Positions 58,236 through 64,000 of a DNA stretch of 64,000 nt are shown in pieces. Made by a program: the position numbers and the translations under genes. Each line of letters opens with the position of its first letter. The first letter of the stretch is position 1. Source of the stretch: Perognathus longimembris pacificus (Eukaryota > Chordata > Mammalia > Rodentia > Heteromyidae). The stretch is taken from assembly GCF_023159225.1 (NCBI RefSeq), contig NC_063184.1, positions 11,831,528-11,895,527 of the forward strand, written 5' to 3'. A model generated the notes under the pieces. The model had not been told where the DNA came from. It saw only the letters and a program-made list of their open reading frames with translations, and searched no databases.

Positions 58236-58465
58236 GTGCCAGTCCTGGGGCTTGAACTCAGGGCCAGGGTGCTGTCTATGAGCTTCCTTTGCTCAAAGCT
58301 AGTGCTCTACTTCCTGAGCCACTGCTCTACTTTTGGCATTTTGGTAGAATATTGGAGATAAGAGTCTCATGGACTTTCCTGCCCTGGTTGACTTCCAACT
58401 GAAATCCTCTGATCTCAACCTCCTGAATAAATAGGATTACAGGTGCGAGCCACTAGCACTTGGCT
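58236..58465 (-). repeat. B1-Geo composite SINE
   Basis: Plus: CAGTCCTGGGGCTTGAACTC, TTCCTGAGCCACTGCTCTAC, TATTGGAGATAAGAGTCTCA, GATCTCAACCTCCTGAATAA, GCGAGCCACTAGCACTTGG. A short GTGTGTGTG tract lies on its tail side (58219-58232). Confidence 0.9.
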
Positions 58466-59834
58466 TGAATCCATAACTTGTCTTAGAACTAGCATCTACA
58501 TTGTATTTCAGAATGTCTACATTAGCCTAAGTTTCCACATCTATCTCCTTTGGAGATTTTTCCTTATTTGTTTATCTTTGTTGAAATTGATCCTTTCCCA
58601 TTTTAGCAATAGAGTTGCTACTGTCTTCTCATTGATTTGTGAATTCTAGCTAAAAGTTCTTTGGCAATTTTAAAGAGTGAAAGTTCTCTTGTTTTTTTCT
58701 CTGAGCTGTCATTTGTATACTAATTCTTTTTATGTTGCCTTTTCTCAGAAATAGCAATTTGTCTTAATCAAATTAAAATTTAATAGAAAATTATTTTTGC
58801 TCTTGATGGTTATTCATGAAGGTATTTTAAAAAAAAACCCAAAATGTCTAATTTTAAGAATAGTTAAGCAATATGGGGGTTTGCGTTTAAGTTTCTAATC
58901 ATTTTAGATTATTCATTGTATTATATTTATGTACAGTGATACACTGTGCTATTCATTGCAAAAATTTCAATGAAGTACAGAAATCTTATAGTTTGAGAAC
59001 TCAGTTTCCCATACTGTTATATTAATATGGTAGATTGTCATAATTAACAAGCAGCAGACTAAAATCTCTACTTCAGTAGTAGTTCCTTAGTTTTTACCTA
59101 GGTTTATACTAAAATATGTTGCCATTAAAATGATTTTACAGTTTTGTACAACGTGACAAAAGACTTGTAATATAATAGTAAGAAAAATCTGATGTTTTCT
59201 GTCTTCTTATGATATTTAAATATATGTGGAACAAATATGCATATATCATGAGAGTAAAGCTCAATGTAAATCAGATACCACTTTATAATTGAAATACAAC
59301 CTTGAAGCAAATATCTCAATGAGATATCAACAATCTCATTCAAAAGTATTTAAAGTAAAATATGTGTTCCTATCCCTGTGGTACTAATATAAAACATTGC
59401 AGTGGGCTTCATCTGGTACAAAGCCCGTACAATGTGCTACAACGTCAGAAAATAGAATGCAGGATGACACATAATGACACCCATCAAATATAGGCGGAAA
59501 CTAGAAACAGATACTGCGCTGGGGAGTAACGGCTGTTCTAATGTTATATGGTGTGATTTGAAAAGGTTACCTAAAGTAGGATGTGTAACTCTTTTGCCCC
59601 AGGACCATGACTGTTGTACTCATGATTTATATAAACATGTGGCATTCTACAATGTTCTCTCTCTCCATAAAAATCATCCTTAGCCAGCTGGGTGATGTTA
59701 ACTAGGAACTAATCATAAACACCTGGGTAGTTTATATACAAGTCGCTTTCCCCCATACATTGTTCTTAAGTATCTGTCTACCTTCATGCAAATTATTTCA
59801 CTTTATTTTATTTCTTCTTGAAAAAATGAAGGAA
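58466..59834. other. AT-rich unique DNA
   Basis: No gene or repeat recognised. Confidence 0.45.
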
Positions 59835-60120
59835 ATGCATGTTTTATCATCTTTATAAGTAGTTGTACAAAGGGGTTTCAGTTCAACAAATCCATGTATA
59901 AGTACAAATTCATTTGATCCATGTCCTGGCTTCTATCGTTTTCCCTATCATTCCCAACCCCTATTATACTCCCAAGTTCTGTGATTTCTTTTTAATGTGG
60001 ACCATTAACAAACACCAGCCTGTTTCTGTTTGAAATTGTCTCTTTCTTAGCCTTGTAGGAGAATTGCTAACATTTTCTATTCAATGTACCCATCCCTTTT
60101 TACTTTTCTTCTTCTAAATA
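59835..60120 (-). mobile_element. L1 3' end (older)
   Basis: Plus: ATCTTTATAAGTAGTTGTAC, AAAGGGGTTTCAGTTCAACA, TTTGATCCATGTCCTGGC. The AGTAGTTGTACAAAG start is the complement of CTTTGTACAACTACTT, the terminus of the older L1 subfamily at 25130 and 45170. Confidence 0.72.
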
Positions 60121-60694
60121 ATGGCCCATGATAAGGTAGTCTATTAGGAGAGAAATGATTATAATTTAAAATTGGTTTCATGTCCTTTTTCCTACATCCC
60201 AAATATCAAATTTCACATAAACAGTTTTCATCAGAAAACTGCATTCAAGCTTCCAATCACTTTTCCTTTCCATATTATATGTATGTCAGATTTTGTGCCC
60301 TTTATCTTGCTTTTGTGCATGTTGTGCTTTATTTCTCTAGCTATATTTCCAATGAAGTGGGGAAAATGTTTTCAACTGATAAAATTCTCTGCAGAATATT
60401 GCTGTCATAGAATCATGACCGCAATGATACTTTATACTCTTTACAGAGATGCAAATTCTTGTCTTTTCTGCTAGGATGCTCTTTTAAACTGACAGTTTAA
60501 CTTTATTCCCATTTGGTATTATCACAATAACAATTTTAGGCAAAAATAAATATGATTACAATATACTAAATTGGGTTTAATACTTTTACAAAATGCTGCA
60601 AGAATAATTCTTCCAAGTTACTTGATGAATTTTTTAAATGACTGAAACTTATTTCACAAATGTGATATATACCACAGACATTTGATGATTGATT
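60121..60694. other. Unique DNA, nothing recognised
   Basis: The plus frame 60172-60474 (100 codons) is hydrophobic and Phe/Ile-rich because the DNA is T-rich; no family recognised. Confidence 0.4.
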
Positions 60695-60780
60695 GATTGA
60701 TAGAATGGGGACTTGAACTCAGGGCCTCAATCTACAGCTTGATTTTGTTGCTAAGGTTGCTGTTTTGCCTCTTAATATTG
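60695..60780 (-). repeat. Geo-type SINE fragment
   Basis: Plus: GGGGACTTGAACTCAGGGCC, CTCAATCTACAGCTTGATTT, complement of the last part of the Geo half only. Confidence 0.65.
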
Positions 60781-60801
60781 CAGCATTTAAAAATAAGAGA
60801 G

Positions 60802-61015
60802 AAGCTGGGCACCAGTGGCTCATAACTATTATCCTAGATATTCAGGAGGCTGAGATCTGAGGCAGGGAAGTCTGAGAGACTCTAGTCTCCATTGACCACA
60901 CAAAAGCCTGAAGTGGAGCAGTGGCTCAAGTGGTGGAACACTAAGGACAAAAGCTCAGGGAGAGTTCCCAGGCCCTGAGAGTCCCAGGACCAGCATTCAC
61001 ACACACACAAAACAA
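60802..61015 (+). repeat. B1-Geo composite SINE
   Basis: Plus: GCTGGGCACCAGTGGCTCAT, TATTCAGGAGGCTGAGATCT, GAGCAGTGGCTCAAGTGGTG, CCAGGCCCTGAGAGTCCCAG, followed by a CA/A-rich tail. Confidence 0.88.
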
Positions 61016-61049
61016 AAAACAAATAAGAGAAAGAAAATAAAAAAAGAAA

Positions 61050-61198
61050 CAGTACTGGTGGCTAACATCTGTAATCCTAGTTACTCAGGACCAAGTCCCT
61101 GAACCTCCTTTTTCCAAGCAAAGGCCAGAATTGCAGCTGTAAAACCAAGCCAAATGCAAGGCAAAAAAGCCCTGAGTTAAGTCCCAAGGCTATCATCA
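61050..61198 (+). repeat. B1-Geo composite SINE, internally deleted
   Basis: Plus: AGTACTGGTGGCTAACATCT, GTAATCCTAGTTACTCAGGA, then directly CCAGAATTGCAGCTGTAAAA and CCTGAGTTAAGTCCCAAGGC. The middle part (the GATCTGAGGATC to GAAAGTC block) is missing. Confidence 0.78.
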
Positions 61199-61347
61199 AT
61201 GTAAAAATGTAGGAGAAAAGTTGATTTTGAATACTTCCCATTTATTAAGATAATTATTAACATTCAATATTGCATTTAGTATTTTATATACTTTATTATG
61301 TCCTACCTGATTATTACTTTTACTTTATAGATAAGGAAGTTAAAGAA

Positions 61348-61562
61348 TTTTTTTTTGAAGGTTGAACGGGTAGGATTTATTACAATGACAAAGGAGGAAG
61401 GGGAAGGACTTGGGCTGACCGACTGATTGGCTGACTGGGCTGCCCATCAGGTGATGTCATGAACCTTCCTCTGTGAGCAGGGACTACAGCCCCCCCCCCC
61501 CCATGGGCCGGGCCCCGCCATTAGACATGTGGCCAAGGCGGTAGGCCAAGCCGAAAGCCTAA
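61348..61562 (-). repeat. Unidentified GC-rich retroelement end, copy 2
   Basis: On minus, a GC-rich segment (TAATGGCGGGGCCCGGCCCA, a poly-G run, GAGGAAGGTTCATGACATCA, CTCCTTTGTCATTG) leads to AATAAA (plus 61376-61381) and, about 20 nt further, A9 (plus 61348-61356). That is the layout of a retroposed polyadenylated transcript end. It shares order and sequence with 53270-53545. Family not identified; an LTR transcript is one possibility. Confidence 0.5.
61490..61502. repeat. (C)13 homopolymer
   Basis: Uninterrupted C run within the GC-rich element. Confidence 0.9.
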
Positions 61563-61649
61563 GAATTTAACTTCTGTTTACCTGGGAAATAAGTCATGCC
61601 CATGTCCATGTGAATCCATCTTTGATCTCAAATATACATAAACAAAAAT

Positions 61650-61875
61650 GCAAACTGGCTGTTGGGGGACTCAAATCTGTAATCCTAACTATTCAGGAGG
61701 CTGAGATCTGACAACTGCAGTTCACAGCCAGCCGGGAAAGAAAGTCCATGAGACCTTAATCCCTATTTAATCCCCCCCCCCCAAAAAAAAACCCAGATGG
61801 CTCCAAGGCTATCCTTGAGCAAAAAAGCTCAGGAATAGCACTCAGGCTCTGAGTTCAAGCTCCAGGAACAGAACC
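61650..61875 (+). repeat. B1-Geo composite SINE
   Basis: Plus: CTGTAATCCTAACTATTCAG, GAGGCTGAGATCTGACAACT, AGCCAGCCGGGAAAGAAAGT, then a C12/A9 slippage block (about 61771-61791) and a right half GATGGCTCCAAGGCTATCC to TCTGAGTTCAAGCTCCAGGA. Confidence 0.88.
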
Positions 61876-63569
61876 AATAAAAACAAAACAAAACAAACAA
61901 ACAAATATCCCAACAATATGCAAACAGAAATTGAAGTCTCAAATATCTATATGGAAGTTGAAAATCAATTTCCATTTTTCTCTTACCATTCTGGGTTATT
62001 GTCACTAATAGAGCTGATAAATGTCTAAATTCTTTTATCAGGTAGCCTCAATTTCAACAATTATCCTTTCTAACCTGAGCTAACTCTTTTGGCTCTAAAC
62101 TCATCTCAGGTAACTTTGAGTCACCTAGAATGAAACATATTCCTATGCAGAAAACCATAAGAACTCTACAAGGAGTCAGTGTATTTGGTCTTGGGCTGTT
62201 TTCAAAAGGTAACATGTTGTAATTGTGGTAGTTAAATATTTAGACCAAAGCAGAGGTATTTTATCTTCTCCCCAGAGGAGTGGAATGAATGGTTAATCAG
62301 AAGTTTATTTTTGTCATCCTATAGTATGTCTTCCAATTGAAGCCACACTGCAGTTAACATTTAAACTTTAAATTGTGTACCATAAATCTCAGGGTTGGGG
62401 AAGAGAAGAAACTGGGCAATGGAAAATACAAACAAATATGGTGCTTGTAGAGAAAGCAAGGCTAAACGATAGATCATGTGGCCTTAGTTTTCCTCACTAT
62501 GATAAAATTCCTTTAATGCAACACTCGAAGTGCCATGTTAATCTCATGCCAAGTGAGGCTGGTTAATTGAAGCACTATATTATTCTTTCTCATTGGGGGT
62601 AAGAGTTTTGAGCTATAATAATTTTTTATTTGTTAGATAATTTTTTTTCTCAGAGCCATTGCATCAGATAAAATATCTTTAAAGAATATGTGATCTATTG
62701 GGGAGAATAGACATGGATTTAAATAGCCAAAAATAATGGCAGCCATTGCTAAATTGGGCTGTAGTTACATGAGAGAAGTTGAATAAAGTTCCAAAGAGCA
62801 AATGATTGTTGGGTAAACCTTATAGGGTAGAAATCATTTAGGTGTACATGGAAAGGAAAGATGTTCCCATGAACGATATTTCATAGAAAATAGAATGAGA
62901 TATTATCTAGAAATTGAACTTGAGCATGGCTGGTGGTTAATTATAATAAAAAAATATGATAAGTGTGGAAAGATGGCATCAAGCCAATTTATATGGATGT
63001 GACCTATAAATGTTGCCAGTACAAAACACTGGATTATTTTTGATGTTGTGACCATGGGCAAACCTTGGTTTTCTTGGATATAAGACAGAAACACTAGGAA
63101 TACATATTATATGGGACTACTACAAATGATAAGATCACACATTCACATGTATTAACATTGCTTAATATCACAGTAAGTACTCAATAAACTTACTAATGTG
63201 TCTGTTGCTGCCTCTCTATCTATCATCTATCTATATATCTATCTAGTCATCCACCCATTCACATATGTGAAGATACATAGCCAGTGAGTATTTCAAGGCT
63301 TGAACTTCATGAACTAAAAAGTTGAATTTATGACTGAAGCTTTCCAGTAGGGCTGGGGGTGGGGGTAGATGAATGCTTGGTACAAGTCTTGGTAAATTTT
63401 AGATTTTTGATAGTGCAACCCAGTTTACATACTTATGTAGTTGGAACTGAATTTGAGAAAAACCTACATACAGAATAACTATTTAGAAAAACAGAGAGAA
63501 AAGATATTGAGGGACAAAGGAAATTGAAAAGAGAAGGGAACATTTAATGGGATAAAGAAGAATGTGCAA
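61876..63569. other. AT-rich unique DNA with short ATCT repeat
   Basis: Only a (TCTA)-type tract at about 63215-63246 was recognised. No gene. Confidence 0.45.
63215..63246. repeat. (TATC)n microsatellite, imperfect
   Basis: Tetranucleotide CTAT/TATC repeat with interruptions. Confidence 0.82.
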
Positions 63570-63777
63570 GCCAGTTGCTGCTGACTCACACCTGTAATCC
63601 TCAGGAGGCCAAGATCTGAAGAGCACTTCCAGCAAATTTGTGAGACTCCTATCTCCATTTAACCCCGCCCCCCCCCCTCGCCAAACCTGGAAGTGGCACT
63701 GAGGCTCAAAGGAGGAGAATGCTAGTGCTAGTCTTGAGCATAAAAGCTCAGGAACAATGTCCAGGCCTTGATAATAC
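63570..63777 (+). repeat. B1-Geo composite SINE
   Basis: Plus: GACTCACACCTGTAATCCTC, AGGAGGCCAAGATCTGAAGA, a C-rich slippage block at 63667-63678, GAAGTGGCACTGAGGCTCAA and CCAGGCCTTGATAATACC. It contains a small deletion after GTAATCC. The minus frame 63483-63836 runs through this SINE and is not a gene. Confidence 0.88.
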
Positions 63778-64000
63778 CACCACCACCAACAAAAACAAGT
63801 CAAATGGATATGCAAATTGTGATGAAATAAAGACAAAGAAGTGTATAGTGTATTCTAGGATGTAGAAAAAGGCAATAAATATGTGTATTTTATACAGTGG
63901 GTCAGAAGAAAACTAGGTTTTATTCTTTAGACATTTGTAATAATGTCAATTTCAGAAGTATGTCACATTTACCTCTTTCATCATACCTGTGAATGCCAGT
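63778..64000. other. Window end, nothing recognised
   Basis: No repeat or gene recognised. Confidence 0.4.

Noticed and set aside
63483..63836. 117-codon minus frame
   Set aside because: Most of it is the complement of the B1-Geo SINE at 63570-63777.
1..64000. CRISPR array, operon, phage or other prokaryotic system
   Set aside because: Repeat content (SINE, L1, MaLR, ERV, microsatellites) is mammalian; no spaced direct repeats or dense coding.

Overview
The window is nuclear DNA from a mammal, almost certainly a rodent of the superfamily Geomyoidea (kangaroo rats, pocket mice, pocket gophers). The evidence is its SINE content. At least five dimeric elements join an ID/tRNA-Ala-like left half to a right half with the conserved core GTGGCTCAAGTGGCAGAG. 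This matches the published IDL-Geo SINE, which is restricted to that superfamily. A more abundant second family joins a 7SL/B1-like left half (CTGTAATCCTAGCTACTC) to the same right half. Species is not resolvable by eye.

No functional protein-coding gene, rRNA or tRNA gene can be supported. All long open frames fall in repeats, in simple-sequence tracts, or are short and without recognisable domains. The window looks like AT-rich intergenic or deep intronic DNA.

Layout: 1-12 kb is SINE-dense, with a MaLR LTR and an L1 3' end. About 12-24.5 kb is repeat-poor, broken by three SINEs, a purine-rich microsatellite and a GGAA microsatellite. It contains a striking SOX-type palindrome at 21.45 kb and is the best place to look for conserved non-coding elements. 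24.5-42 kb is a mix of SINEs (including three IDL-Geo copies with clear target-site duplications), L1 3' ends, a MaLR LTR and microsatellites. 42-48.5 kb holds two L1 3' ends in tandem and a MaLR LTR interrupted by another L1 end. 48.5-58 kb is the most GC-rich and unusual part. It has a protein-like unidentified segment on the minus strand, an unidentified retroelement-like segment, a gammaretrovirus-class (ERV1) LTR with polypurine tract on the minus strand, about 2.4 kb of unidentified DNA, and a broken copy of KNOP1 (lysine-rich nucleolar protein 1) interrupted by an expanded TCC repeat. 58-64 kb returns to AT-rich DNA with SINEs and L1 ends.

No new multi-gene system is visible. The items most worth checking are the KNOP1 pseudogene lying on the same strand as the ERV, the SINE module-sharing, the SOX palindrome, the unidentified protein-like segment at 48.6-49.3 kb, and a paired unknown repeat at 53.3 and 61.4 kb. 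Boundaries of old repeats are approximate (about 10-30 bp).
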